From assembly GCF_014196255.1 (NCBI RefSeq), contig NZ_JACIDH010000003.1, forward strand, positions 1-64,000: a stretch of DNA of 64,000 bases, given 5' to 3'. How positions within the stretch are numbered: position 1 is the first letter of the stretch; each line of letters begins with the position of its first letter. Source of the DNA: Sphingomonas pseudosanguinis (GTDB lineage Bacteria; Pseudomonadota; Alphaproteobacteria; Sphingomonadales; Sphingomonadaceae). Of this stretch, positions 25,911-34,492 are shown piece after piece. The notes under the pieces are model-generated. The model had not been told where the DNA came from. It searched no databases and saw nothing but the letters and a program-made list of their open reading frames with translations. The position numbers and the translations under genes are program-made.

Positions 25911-26561
25911 TCAGGCTTCGTCGGTGTCGACGAGCTTCCAGTTCGGATCGCCGCTCTTCAGCGTCCGGGCGAAGGTCCAGATGTCATGCGTCTCGACCGC
26001 ATCGCTCAGCGAGCCGGCAACGACCTGGCCCTCGGCATCGCGCGTGACGGCGACGATGTCGGCATCGAAGCGCACCGTGATCCGCGCGTCGCGACCGGCA
26101 AGCTGCGCATCGACGATCTTGGCGGTTTCCACCCGGATCAGACGATTGTCGAGCGTCTCGCCCGCCGCCTCACGCTGCGCGATCGCTTCGGAGAAGGCAG
26201 CAAGCACATCGGTATCGACCAGATCGGCCAGCGCCTGCTCGTCGCCCTTCCAGAACGCCTCCAGCGTCATGCGATAGGCCGATTGCGCGCCGGCCAGGAA
26301 CTGGTTGACGTCGAAGCCCGGCTCGCCGGCGATGATCCCGCGCAGGCCCTGTTCGGCGCGCGGGTCGATGTTGCGGTTGACGACCGGGGCCGGGGTCTGC
26401 GTCGCCTCGGTCGTGCGCGGCATCGCCACGGGGCGGGCGCGATCGTCCGCGCTGCGCGGCAACGGCTGCTGTTCATGGCCAGTACGCTTGCCCAGCACGC
26501 TGTACAGCCTCAGCGCCAGGAACAGCGCAACCATCGCGAGAAGAACGACGTAGAATAACAA
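25911..26561 (-). CDS. Tim44-domain (TimA-like) membrane-anchored protein
   Basis: 216 residues: one N-terminal membrane segment (LFYVVLLAMVALFLALRL) and a C-terminal Tim44-like domain (NQFLAGAQSAYRMTLEAFWK, then the ITVRFDADIVAV strand). In alphaproteobacteria such proteins are encoded opposite secB, as here, and relate to the mitochondrial import motor protein Tim44. No ATG fits; TTG at 26561 has GAAAGG upstream and starts just before the membrane segment, so it is chosen. Confidence 0.85.
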   Translation of the reverse strand: MLFYVVLLAMVALFLALRLYSVLGKRTGHEQQPLPRSADDRARPVAMPRTTEATQTPAPVVNRNIDPRAEQGLRGIIAGEPGFDVNQFLAGAQSAYRMTLEAFWKGDEQALADLVDTDVLAAFSEAIAQREAAGETLDNRLIRVETAKIVDAQLAGRDARITVRFDADIVAVTRDAEGQVVAGSLSDAVETHDIWTFARTLKSGDPNWKLVDTDEA

Positions 26562-26754
26562 CGCGACAAGCCTTTCGATAACCCGACCGATATAGGCACA
26601 GCGACCGACAATGAAAACCCGGCCACCCGAGAGAGTTGGGCAAGGTTGAATCCGCGTCGACCCGCTGCTACGCGCAACGGCCATTAGGCCGAACGCGCGG
26701 ACCCGCCCTTTCGGTTCCCTAGCCCCCTTGATACTATACGAGAAGGTATTGACG

Positions 26755-27261
26755 ATGGACGAACAGGGTTTGCCGCAGGGCTTCGAAGCGCCGGCTGGTG
26801 ACGATACCGGCCCCGCCGCCGGCATGATCTCGCAATATGTGAAGGACCTGTCGTTCGAGAACCCGAACGCCCCGGCCATCTATCAGGCGCAGACCGCACC
26901 GGGCATCGACGTGCAGTTCAACATCTCGGCCGCCCAGGTCGGCGAGGAAGTCCACGAACTGACCCTGAAGATCGAGGTTCGCGCCGAGTCCGAAGGCAAG
27001 ACCGCCTTCATCGTCGACCTCAGCTATGCGGGGCTCTTCGGTTTCCGCAACGTGCCCGCCGACCAGATCCAGCCCTTCATGCTGGGCGAAGCGCCGCGCC
27101 TGCTCTTCCCCTTCGCCCGCCGGGTGCTGGCCGATGCGGTGCGCGACGGCGGCTTCCCGCCGCTGATGCTCGAGCCGATCGACTTCGCGCAGCTGTACCT
27201 GCAGCAGGCCGATGCCCAGGCGGGCGCGCAGCCGAACACCCCGGAAACCGGCCACGCCTGA
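26755..27261 (+). CDS. secB: Protein-export chaperone SecB
   Basis: 168-residue tetrameric chaperone that brings unfolded precursors to SecA. Recognisable pieces are YVKDLSFENPNAP, the VDLSYAGLFGF strand, and EAPRLLFPFARRVLADAVRD followed by GGFPPLMLEPIDF. The ATG at 26755 follows AAGG; an in-frame ATG at 26728 is less likely. It is divergent from the Tim44-domain gene. Confidence 0.97.
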   Translation: MDEQGLPQGFEAPAGDDTGPAAGMISQYVKDLSFENPNAPAIYQAQTAPGIDVQFNISAAQVGEEVHELTLKIEVRAESEGKTAFIVDLSYAGLFGFRNVPADQIQPFMLGEAPRLLFPFARRVLADAVRDGGFPPLMLEPIDFAQLYLQQADAQAGAQPNTPETGHA

Positions 27262-27274
27262 TCCGGACTGATCC

Positions 27275-28852
27275 ATGAACCTGCACAAGGCGCTGGGCTC
27301 GGTCGGCGGGCTGACTCTGGCCAGCCGCGTGCTTGGTCTGGTTCGCGACTCGCTGTTCTTCCGCTTCGTGGGCGCGAACTTCGCCTCCGATGCGTTCCAG
27401 ATCGCGTTTCGCCTGCCCAACATGTTCCGCGCCCTCTTCGCCGAGGGCGCCTTTTCCGCCGCCTTCATCCCGATGTTCAACCGCAAGGTGGCCGAAGGGG
27501 ACAAGGCGGCGGACGGGTCGGGGCTGGCGCATGGCCTGGCCTTTGCCGAGAATGCGCTATCCGTCCTGCTGCCCATCCTGATCGTCATGACCGTGCTGGT
27601 CGAGCTGGCCGCCTGGCCCGTCACCTGGGTTCAGACCTTCGGCTATGGCAAGGGCAGCTCGGCGCAGTTCGACTATATCGTGCTGCTCAACCGGCTGACC
27701 TTTCCCTATCTGCTGTTCATCAGCCTGGTGTCGCTGCTCGGCGGCATCCTCAATTCGCTGCACCGCTTCTGGGTGAATGCGGCCGCGCCGATCCTGCTCA
27801 ACCTGACGCTGATCGTAGCCCTGCTGTTCTTCCACACGCACGACCCGATGACGACCGCACGTAACCAGGCGATTGCGGTCACGGTCGCGGGTATCCTGCA
27901 ATTCGTCTGGCTCTGGTGGGCGTGCCGACAGGCGGGCGTCCGGCTCAAGCTGAAGCGGCCGGTCATCAACGACGACGTGAAGCGCCTGATGAAGCTGATC
28001 CTGCCCGCCGCCGCCGGCGCGGGGGCGGTGCAGATCAACCTCGTCATCTCGACCGCGCTCGCCGCACGCTTCCTGCCCGAGGGCTCGGTCTCCTATATCT
28101 ATGCCGCCGACCGGCTGAACCAGTTGCCGCTGGGGCTGATCGGCATTGGCCTGGGCACCGTCCTCCTCCCCACCGTCTCGCGCCTGCTGGGGGCGGGCAA
28201 GGAGGTGGAGGCAATGGAGACGCAAAACCGGGGCATGGAGCTGGCGCTGCTGCTCACCCTGCCCGCCACCGTCGCGCTGATCGTCTGCGGCCAGCCGATC
28301 GTCGCCGCGTTGTTCGAGCATGGCAAGTTCACCGCGACCAACAGCTATTATACCGCACAGGCGCTCGCCGCCTTTTCGATCGGGCTGCCCAGCTACATCC
28401 TCGTGAAGGTGCTGACGCCCGGCTATTACGCGCGCGCCGACACTCGGACGCCGGTGCGTTTCGCGACCTGGTCGATGCTGGTCAATCTGGTGCTGAACCT
28501 GATCTTCATCTGGTGGCTGGGCCATATGGGGCCGCCGCTGGCCACCGCCATCGCCTCTACCGTCAATGTCGTGCTCCTTTATCGCACGCTGGCGAGGCGC
28601 GGGCATTTCGTGGCGGACGCGCAGTTGCGGCGGCGCAGCTGGCGGATGCTGGTCGCCGCGATCCTGATGGGCGGGGCGATGGCGCTGCTCAACGCACGGT
28701 TCCAGCCCTATGTCACCGGCACCAACCTCGAACGCTGGGGCGCGCTCATCGTGCTGGTCGCGACGGGGATGCTGGTCTATGCGGTCGCCACCTTCGCGAC
28801 GGGTGCCTTCCGTCTCGGAGACATCAAGCGGCTCGTTCGCCGCAACAGTTGA
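27275..28852 (+). CDS. murJ: Lipid II flippase MurJ
   Basis: 525-residue MATE/MOP-type membrane protein with 13 to 14 helices that flips lipid II for peptidoglycan growth. Family landmarks: the start MNLHKALGSVGGLTLASRVL, RDSLFFRFVGANFASDAFQI, and the essential-residue region YIYAADRLNQLPLGLIGIGL. It lies 13 bases after secB and 8 bases before trpS. Confidence 0.95.
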   Translation: MNLHKALGSVGGLTLASRVLGLVRDSLFFRFVGANFASDAFQIAFRLPNMFRALFAEGAFSAAFIPMFNRKVAEGDKAADGSGLAHGLAFAENALSVLLPILIVMTVLVELAAWPVTWVQTFGYGKGSSAQFDYIVLLNRLTFPYLLFISLVSLLGGILNSLHRFWVNAAAPILLNLTLIVALLFFHTHDPMTTARNQAIAVTVAGILQFVWLWWACRQAGVRLKLKRPVINDDVKRLMKLILPAAAGAGAVQINLVISTALAARFLPEGSVSYIYAADRLNQLPLGLIGIGLGTVLLPTVSRLLGAGKEVEAMETQNRGMELALLLTLPATVALIVCGQPIVAALFEHGKFTATNSYYTAQALAAFSIGLPSYILVKVLTPGYYARADTRTPVRFATWSMLVNLVLNLIFIWWLGHMGPPLATAIASTVNVVLLYRTLARRGHFVADAQLRRRSWRMLVAAILMGGAMALLNARFQPYVTGTNLERWGALIVLVATGMLVYAVATFATGAFRLGDIKRLVRRNS

Positions 28853-28860
28853 GGACCATC

Positions 28861-29868
28861 ATGCGCGTCGTTTCCGGCATCAAGCCCACGGGCAATCTCC
28901 ATCTCGGCAATTATCTGGGCGCCGTGAAGCAGTGGGTCGCGATGCAGGACGACATCCAGGCCAAGGGCGGCGAGACGATGTACTTCATCGCCGACCTGCA
29001 CGGCCTGACCGAATGGATCGCGCCCGCCGACATGGCGGCCAACACCATCGAGATGACCGCGACCCTGATCGCGGCCGGGATCGACCCCGAACGCTCGATC
29101 CTGTTCAACCAGACCCGCGTGCCGCAGCATAGCGAGCTGAGCTGGCTGCTGAACAATGTCGCGCGCGTCGGCTGGCTGAACCGCATGACCCAGTTCAAGG
29201 ACAAGGCGGGCAAGAACCGCGAGGGTGCCAGCGTCGGGCTGTACGATTACCCGGTACTGATGGCGGCCGACGTGCTGCTCTACAACGCCACCCATGTGCC
29301 CGTGGGCGAGGACCAGAAGCAGCATCTGGAACTGGCGCGCGACATCGCGACCAAGTTCAATAACGACTATGAGCGCGAGGTCTTCACCCTGCCCGAACCG
29401 CTGATCAGCAAGGCCGCGCCCCGCATCATGTCGCTGCGCGACGGCACCTCGAAGATGTCCAAGTCGAACCCATCGGAAATGTCGCTGGTCAAGCTGATCG
29501 ACAGTGATGACCAGATCGCCGAGAAGTTCCGCAAGGCCAAGACCGACCCCGACGTGCTTCCCGATACGATGGACGGGCTGGAAGGCCGGGCCGAGGCGCG
29601 CAACCTGATCACCATCTATGCCGCCATGGCCGACCGGGCGCCGGCGGACGTGCTGACGCAGTTCGCGGGCAAGGGCTTCGGCGCGTTCAAGCCCGAGCTG
29701 GCCGATCTGGCGGTCGCGACATTGGGTCCGATCCGCGAGCGGCTGACGCGGTTGCTCGACGATCGCGGCGAAGTGGGCCGCATCCTGGAGCGGGGTGCGG
29801 AGAAGGCGCGGGACCTCGCCGCGCCGATGCTGCTCGACGTGCAGCGGACCATGGGGTTGCAGATCTGA
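28861..29868 (+). CDS. trpS: Tryptophanyl-tRNA synthetase
   Basis: 335-residue class I synthetase. The HIGH-type motif is PTGNLHLGNYLGAV (residues 10-23) and the KMSKS motif is SKMSKSNPSEM. DYPVLMAADVLLYNATHVPV carries the amino-acid pocket. Length is standard. The start has GAGGACC upstream, within a few bases of the murJ stop. Confidence 0.97.
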   Translation: MRVVSGIKPTGNLHLGNYLGAVKQWVAMQDDIQAKGGETMYFIADLHGLTEWIAPADMAANTIEMTATLIAAGIDPERSILFNQTRVPQHSELSWLLNNVARVGWLNRMTQFKDKAGKNREGASVGLYDYPVLMAADVLLYNATHVPVGEDQKQHLELARDIATKFNNDYEREVFTLPEPLISKAAPRIMSLRDGTSKMSKSNPSEMSLVKLIDSDDQIAEKFRKAKTDPDVLPDTMDGLEGRAEARNLITIYAAMADRAPADVLTQFAGKGFGAFKPELADLAVATLGPIRERLTRLLDDRGEVGRILERGAEKARDLAAPMLLDVQRTMGLQI

Positions 29869-29926
29869 TGACATCTGGCCCCGCTGCCCGGTGCGGGTGA
29901 CGGGGTTCTGGCTTGCCGGCTTGCGG

Positions 29927-29954
29927 GGCCTTCGATGTCGCTCAGGCGGAACGG
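29927..29954. repeat. Single degraded copy of the TTCGACTTCGCTCAGG repeat
   Basis: GGCCTTCGATGTCGCTCAGG and the bases after it match the 28-base repeat seen at 22450 and 30333 with a few changes. No inverted partner is close by. Confidence 0.7.
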
Positions 29955-30056
29955 AGGCTATGTCGGATCGACATTCAAGCAGCTTGCCCTTCGGTTCTCC
30001 CCCGTAAGGTGAGACATGCTCCCGGTCATGGATGCGGCCCAATCTCTCAGACCGGG

Positions 30057-30106
30057 ACACCCCTCCGTCAGGCCTTTCGGCCTGCCACCTCCCCTTCCAG
30101 GGGAGG
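30057..30106. repeat. One arm of the CCTCCCC palindromic element
   Basis: ACACCCCTCCGTCAGGCC, a GGCCT-centred palindrome, and the end CCTCCCCTTCCAGGGGAGG match the right arm of the element at 12737-12852. The left arm is degraded or lost. Confidence 0.8.
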
Positions 30107-30167
30107 AATGAGATGAATGTCGATTAGACGTAGGCGAATAGGCTCCGATAAGCGCTCTACCCCTACC

Positions 30168-30197
30168 CCGTTCAGCCTGAGCGTAGTCGAAGGCCAC
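30168..30197. repeat. Single copy of the GTTCAGCCTGAGCG repeat
   Basis: CCGTTCAGCCTGAGCGTAGT, continuing as CGAAGGCCAC, is one copy with a single change in the middle. Confidence 0.8.
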
Positions 30198-30330
30198 GCC
30201 ATGCGCTCACCGCCAGCGCATCAAGCTGAACTTACACCATGATTGATCGAGAGGTCGCGCAAGCCATAAGTTGCGCCAATCGAGCGGCCGTTGATCCGCG
30301 GCAAAACTTTTCACCTTGCTACGTCGACCC

Positions 30331-30418
30331 GTGGCCTTCGACTTCGCTCAGGCTGAACGGGTGTAGGGAATGAGGCTTACCTCAACGGCCGTTCAGCCTG
30401 AGCGAAGTCGAAGGCCAC
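30331..30418. repeat. Inverted pair of the GTTCAGCCTGAGCGAAGTCG repeat
   Basis: A 30-base copy at 30331-30360 (GTGGCCTTCGACTTCGCTCA start) is repeated as its exact reverse complement at 30389-30418, with 28 bases between. It would form a very stable hairpin just past the dnaA stop and probably ends dnaA transcription. Confidence 0.9.
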
Positions 30419-30443
30419 GCCCCGAACCCCACCCAAACGGACC

Positions 30444-31979
30444 TCAGCCCTCCAATTCCTTCATCAACACCCGCACCGCATTATCAATATCGCGGTCGGT
30501 ATCACGCAATTCCTCGATCTTGCGCACCGCATAGATCACGGTCGAGTGATCACGCCCGCCGAACTTGCGACCTATCTCGGGCAGCGAGCGGGTGGTCAGG
30601 CGCTTGGCGAGGTACATGGCGATCTGGCGCGGACGGGCGATTGCGCGGGCGCGGCGGGCCGAGACCAGATCGAGCGGCTTCAGCTCGAAATGACGGCTCA
30701 CCAGCTTCTGGATCTCGTCGATGGTGATTCGCCGCTGCGCACCGCGCAGCACTTCACCCAAGGTGGCGACCGCGAATTCCAGGTCGATCTTGTCGCCGGT
30801 CAGCTGCGCATAGGCGACGACGCGGTTCAGTGCGCCCTCCAGTTCGCGGATATTGCCGCGAATCCGCGACGCCAGCAGGTCGAGCACGTCGTTCGGTACC
30901 GCCTCGGGCAGGTCGGCGACCTTGCGGTTCAGGATCGTGCGGCGCAGCGTCAGGTCGGGTGCCTTGATGTCGGCGACCAGCCCCGCGCCCAGGCGACCGA
31001 TGATGCGCGGCTCCACCCCGTCGAGCGACTGGGGCGAGCGGTCGGCGGAGATGACCAGCCGCTTGCCCGCGCTGACCAGCTCGTTGACCGTGTGGAAAAA
31101 TTCTTCCTGGGTCGAATCCTTGCCGGCGATGAATTGCAGATCGTCGATCAGCAGCAGATCGGCCGAGCGCAGCCGCGACTTGAAGCTGTGCGTGTCGCGG
31201 GCGCGCATCGCCGCGACGAAATCGAACATGAACCGCTCGGCCGACATGCACAGCACGACCGCCTCGGGATGCGATTCGAGGAAGGCATGCGCGATGGCGT
31301 GCATCAGATGGGTCTTGCCCTGCCCCGTGCCGCCATGGAGGAACAGCGGACTGAAGCGCGGCGGGCCCGGCTCGGCGAGCGAGAGGGCGGCGTTGAACGC
31401 GACGCGGTTCGACGAATCGACGACGAATCGGTCGAAGGTCAGTCGGGGATCGAGCGGCGGCCGGTCGCTGGGAGTGCGCGGCGCGGCGGGGGCAGCGGCG
31501 TCCGCCTTGGCCGCCCGCGACGCCGTGGTCGCGCGCGCCGGCTTGGCGGGCGCGGGTGCGGCGGGCGCGCCGAACAGCGAGGGCTGCTCGTCCGATTCGA
31601 CCAGGCTGGGGGCCGCTTCGGCGCGCAGCGCGGCCGGGCGGGGCGCCGGGGCGGGCTCCACGGCTTCGACACTGGTCAGCTTGGCCGCGCGCGACGGCGC
31701 ACGGGTCTCGAGCATCACGGCGCGTAGTTCGGGCAGCACCGCCTTGAATTCGAGGTGCAGGCGGTCGGCATAATGGCTGCGCACCCAATTGGTCGCAAAG
31801 GCCGACGGAAGCGCGAGGCGGACCGTATCCGGCTCATCGCCCTCGATCAGCTCCATCGGCTTCAGCCACTGGTCGAACAGGCGGGCGCCGGCCGATTCGC
31901 GCAGGTTCGCGCGGACGCGCGCCCAGGCACGGGCCTGGTCCGACGTCGGTCGCGTTGCCTGCCAATTGGTCACCCGCAC
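30444..31979 (-). CDS. dnaA: Chromosomal replication initiator DnaA
   Basis: 511-residue AAA+ initiator. Domain I is at 1-90; a long Ala/Pro-rich linker (about 110-185) follows; the AAA+ domain has Walker A GGTGQGKTHL and Walker B LLIDDLQF; the C-terminal DNA-binding domain ends with GRDHSTVIYAVRKI. The start is GTG at 31979 (VRVTNW); a second GTG 6 bases on is possible. No dense cluster of TTATCCACA boxes lies next to it, so I do not call an origin here. Confidence 0.96.
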   Translation of the reverse strand: MRVTNWQATRPTSDQARAWARVRANLRESAGARLFDQWLKPMELIEGDEPDTVRLALPSAFATNWVRSHYADRLHLEFKAVLPELRAVMLETRAPSRAAKLTSVEAVEPAPAPRPAALRAEAAPSLVESDEQPSLFGAPAAPAPAKPARATTASRAAKADAAAPAAPRTPSDRPPLDPRLTFDRFVVDSSNRVAFNAALSLAEPGPPRFSPLFLHGGTGQGKTHLMHAIAHAFLESHPEAVVLCMSAERFMFDFVAAMRARDTHSFKSRLRSADLLLIDDLQFIAGKDSTQEEFFHTVNELVSAGKRLVISADRSPQSLDGVEPRIIGRLGAGLVADIKAPDLTLRRTILNRKVADLPEAVPNDVLDLLASRIRGNIRELEGALNRVVAYAQLTGDKIDLEFAVATLGEVLRGAQRRITIDEIQKLVSRHFELKPLDLVSARRARAIARPRQIAMYLAKRLTTRSLPEIGRKFGGRDHSTVIYAVRKIEELRDTDRDIDNAVRVLMKELEG

Positions 31980-32391
31980 ACTCCATCCTACTCGGCCGCC
32001 GCATCAGCGACCGACCCCAATTCCACTCGGCGACAAGAGCCCCATGGGCGAATCCGACCTGGACTCGGCCCGGTTATGTCAATTCGCCATTTCCATGACG
32101 CGGCGACGAAGCACCGCTGCTGGGAAACCGATTATGAGCCATGAGGGGGTCTGATCAAGACCATGTCCGGCCATAAATCTGAAATAAACCGGATTGACAG
32201 CCAAAAGCCCGCAGAAACCCGTCCGACAATCTTACAAGTCACTGTTATTGCGGGATATTAAGGATAATGGCGCACGGGCGCGCAAAGACCCCCACACTCG
32301 AATCGCGGGGAATCCTAGCGTTGCACGAAAGGCGCAATTGTTCCTTGGCCTCGCCCGATCGGCGAAGCTTAACCTATGCCGCAGAGGCACG
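31980..32391. other. Intergenic region upstream of dnaA, no gene seen
   Basis: About 410 bases between the rpsT terminator and dnaA. Part of it (32150-32290) is clearly more AT-rich than the surroundings and probably holds the dnaA promoter. One weak DnaA-box-like TTATCCTTA (minus strand, near 32262) is present, with two mismatches. Nothing else is recognisable. Confidence 0.55.
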
Positions 32392-32421
32392 AAAAAACCC
32401 GCCGGGGCCGCCCCCGGCGGG
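32392..32421 (-). terminator. Intrinsic terminator of rpsT
   Basis: CCCGCCGGGG (32398-32407) pairs with CCCCGGCGGG (32412-32421); on the minus strand a run of six T follows. It lies 26 bases past the rpsT stop. Confidence 0.93.
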
Positions 32422-32446
32422 TTTCATTCGTCGCTGATAGAGGCGT

Positions 32447-32710
32447 TTAGGCCAGCGCGGCGATGCGCTTAGTCAGGCGCGAGAACTTGCGCGCCACGGT
32501 GTTCTTGTGAAGCACGCCCTTGGCGACGCCGCGCGCCATTTCGGGCTGCGCCGCGGCCAGAGCGACCGTCGCGGTTTCCTTGTCGCCAGCGGCCAGCGCG
32601 GCTTCGACCTTCTTCACGAAGGTGCGGATGCGGCTGACGCGGTTGCCGTTGATGACGGCGCGACGCTCGTTACGACGGATACGCTTTTTGGCCTGCGGCG
32701 TGTTCGCCAT
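32447..32710 (-). CDS. rpsT: 30S ribosomal protein S20
   Basis: 87 residues: [20 protein letters not shown] at the start and the helical [19 protein letters not shown] to [14 protein letters not shown] at the end, the standard S20 pattern. It is followed by a strong terminator. Confidence 0.98.
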   Translation of the reverse strand: MANTPQAKKRIRRNERRAVINGNRVSRIRTFVKKVEAALAAGDKETATVALAAAQPEMARGVAKGVLHKNTVARKFSRLTKRIAALA

Positions 32711-32797
32711 GTAAACCTCTAAATTTCGATCAAAAGGGATAGCGGCGCGACGCACCAGCTTTGAAGCCGCGCCCCTTACCGGTTGGCGGAGCCGCCG

Positions 32798-33613
32798 TCA
32801 ACTGCGCTGGCAACTCGCACAGTAGAAGGTGGAGCGCCCCGAATCACTCCGACGCCGGACGATGGCCCCGCATTCGCAAGGATCGCCCTCACGCCCATAG
32901 ACCCGCCACTCCTTGGAGAAATAGCCCAATTCGCCGTCGGGCCGGACATAATCGCGCAAGGACGAACCGCCCGCCAGGATCGCGGCGTTCAGCACGGCGC
33001 GGATCGCATCGACCAGTCGCGCCAGCCGCGCCCTGGAAATCTGTCCGCCCGCCCGGCCCGGCGAGATGCCCGCCATGTGCAGCGCCTCACACACATAGAT
33101 ATTGCCGAGGCCCGCCACGACTCGCTGGTCGAGGAGCATCGCCTTGATCGGCGCGATGCGGCCCGCCAGCCGCTCGGCCAGATAGGCGGCGTTGAAATCC
33201 GCGCTGAGCGGTTCGGGCCCCATGGCGAGGAAGGGCGGATAGGCGACCAGCTCGGCGGTCGACCACAGATCGACGAAGCCGAATCGGCGCGGATCGTTCA
33301 GCGCAAGCCGCCGCCCCGCCTCGGTCTCCAAGAGCAGATGGTCATGCGTCTGCGGCTCGCCCGGATCGATCCGCCAGCGGCCCGACATGCCCAGATGGAA
33401 GATCATCGTGTCGCCGCGATCGGTATCGATCAGGCCATATTTGGCGCGCCGGCCCAGCCCCGTGACACGCGCGCCCGTCATCCGCTGGCGCAGATCGGCG
33501 GGAAAGGGATGGCGCAGATCGGCGCGGCGCGGCTCGACCAGCGTCAGCCGCGCATCGGCCAGCACGGGGGTCAGGCCGCGCACGGTGGTTTCGACCTCGG
33601 GCAGTTCGGGCAT
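32798..33613 (-). CDS. mutM: Formamidopyrimidine-DNA glycosylase
   Basis: 271-residue base-excision repair enzyme that removes 8-oxoguanine. The catalytic N-terminus PELPEVETTVRGL (Pro2, Glu3) is present, also the KYGLID lysine, the helix-two-turn-helix region (AGLGNIYVCEALHMAGISP), and the C-terminal zinc finger (CECGAIVRRRSDSGRSTFYC, CASC). The start at 33613 must be used because Pro2 is the nucleophile. It is divergent from ubiE. Confidence 0.97.
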   Translation of the reverse strand: MPELPEVETTVRGLTPVLADARLTLVEPRRADLRHPFPADLRQRMTGARVTGLGRRAKYGLIDTDRGDTMIFHLGMSGRWRIDPGEPQTHDHLLLETEAGRRLALNDPRRFGFVDLWSTAELVAYPPFLAMGPEPLSADFNAAYLAERLAGRIAPIKAMLLDQRVVAGLGNIYVCEALHMAGISPGRAGGQISRARLARLVDAIRAVLNAAILAGGSSLRDYVRPDGELGYFSKEWRVYGREGDPCECGAIVRRRSDSGRSTFYCASCQRS

Positions 33614-33718
33614 CGTCTCTCGGGCCATCTCACGAAAGCCCGGCATGTCGGCGCTTTCCTCAGCCAAACAGCTAGGTAGCGTTTGCCCCGCCAGCAAGGC
33701 CGGGCTAGGGCATCTTGC

Positions 33719-34450
33719 ATGAGCGATACCGTGTCCTTCGGCTATGAAGATGTACCCCGCGACGAAAAGGCCGCCCGCGTCGGCGGCGTGTTCACCAACG
33801 TCGCCTCCAAATACGACCTGATGAACGATGCCATGTCGGGCGGCATGCACCGGCTGTGGAAGGATCGCTTCGTCCGCCGGGTGAAGCCCCGCGCCAGCGA
33901 CCAGATCCTCGACATGGCGGGCGGCACCGGCGACATCGCCTTTCGCCTGGCCGAGTCGGGGGCCAGCATCACGGTCGCCGACATCAATCCGGCGATGCTG
34001 GAGGTCGGCATGAAGCGCGCGGCGGAACGCGGGTTCGACGAACTGGTCTGGACCGAGGCCAATGCCGAGGTGCTGACCTTCCCCGACCGCTTCTTCGACG
34101 CCTATACGATCGCGTTCGGCATCCGCAACGTCACCGACATTCCGGCGGCCCTCAAGGAAGCGCACCGCGTCCTGCGGCGCGGCGGGCGCTTCTTCTGCCT
34201 GGAATTCTCGACCACCGTCTGGCCGGGCTTCTCCGAGGTGTACGACGCCTATTCGCACAAGCTGGTGCCCAAGCTGGGGCAGATGCTGGCGGGTGACGCC
34301 GACAGCTATCGTTATCTGATCGAATCGATCCGCCGCTTCCCCGACATGCCGACCTTCGAGAAGATGATCCGCGAGGCCGGCTTCGTGGAGACCAAGGTCG
34401 AGCCGATCATGGGCGGCCTGGTCGCGATCCATTCGGGTTGGAAGATTTGA
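33719..34450 (+). CDS. ubiE: Ubiquinone/menaquinone biosynthesis C-methyltransferase
   Basis: 243-residue SAM-dependent methyltransferase. Motif I is ILDMAGGTGDIAFRLAESG, and YDLMNDAMSGGMHRLWKD and the post-motif DAYTIAFGIRNVTD are classic UbiE sequences. It is followed after 42 bases by ubiB, forming a quinone biosynthesis pair. Confidence 0.97.
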   Translation: MSDTVSFGYEDVPRDEKAARVGGVFTNVASKYDLMNDAMSGGMHRLWKDRFVRRVKPRASDQILDMAGGTGDIAFRLAESGASITVADINPAMLEVGMKRAAERGFDELVWTEANAEVLTFPDRFFDAYTIAFGIRNVTDIPAALKEAHRVLRRGGRFFCLEFSTTVWPGFSEVYDAYSHKLVPKLGQMLAGDADSYRYLIESIRRFPDMPTFEKMIREAGFVETKVEPIMGGLVAIHSGWKI

Positions 34451-34492
34451 TGCGAGGAAGTCCGGGCGGATTCGCCCTGTGAGGTTCGCGCT

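Larger units (their letters stand above)
29869..30443. other. Intergenic region made largely of short repeats
   Basis: 575 bases between the convergent trpS and dnaA genes with no gene I can support. It holds four or more copies of two repeat families (listed separately), some degraded, such as a CTCCCCCGTAAGGTGAG stretch near 29998 that looks like a worn copy of the CCTCCCC end. The remaining unique DNA (about 30200-30330) shows nothing recognisable. Confidence 0.75.

Noticed and set aside
31980..32446. Replication origin next to dnaA
   Set aside because: Only one two-mismatch DnaA-box-like sequence was found and no cluster of TTATCCACA; in alphaproteobacteria the origin is often away from dnaA.
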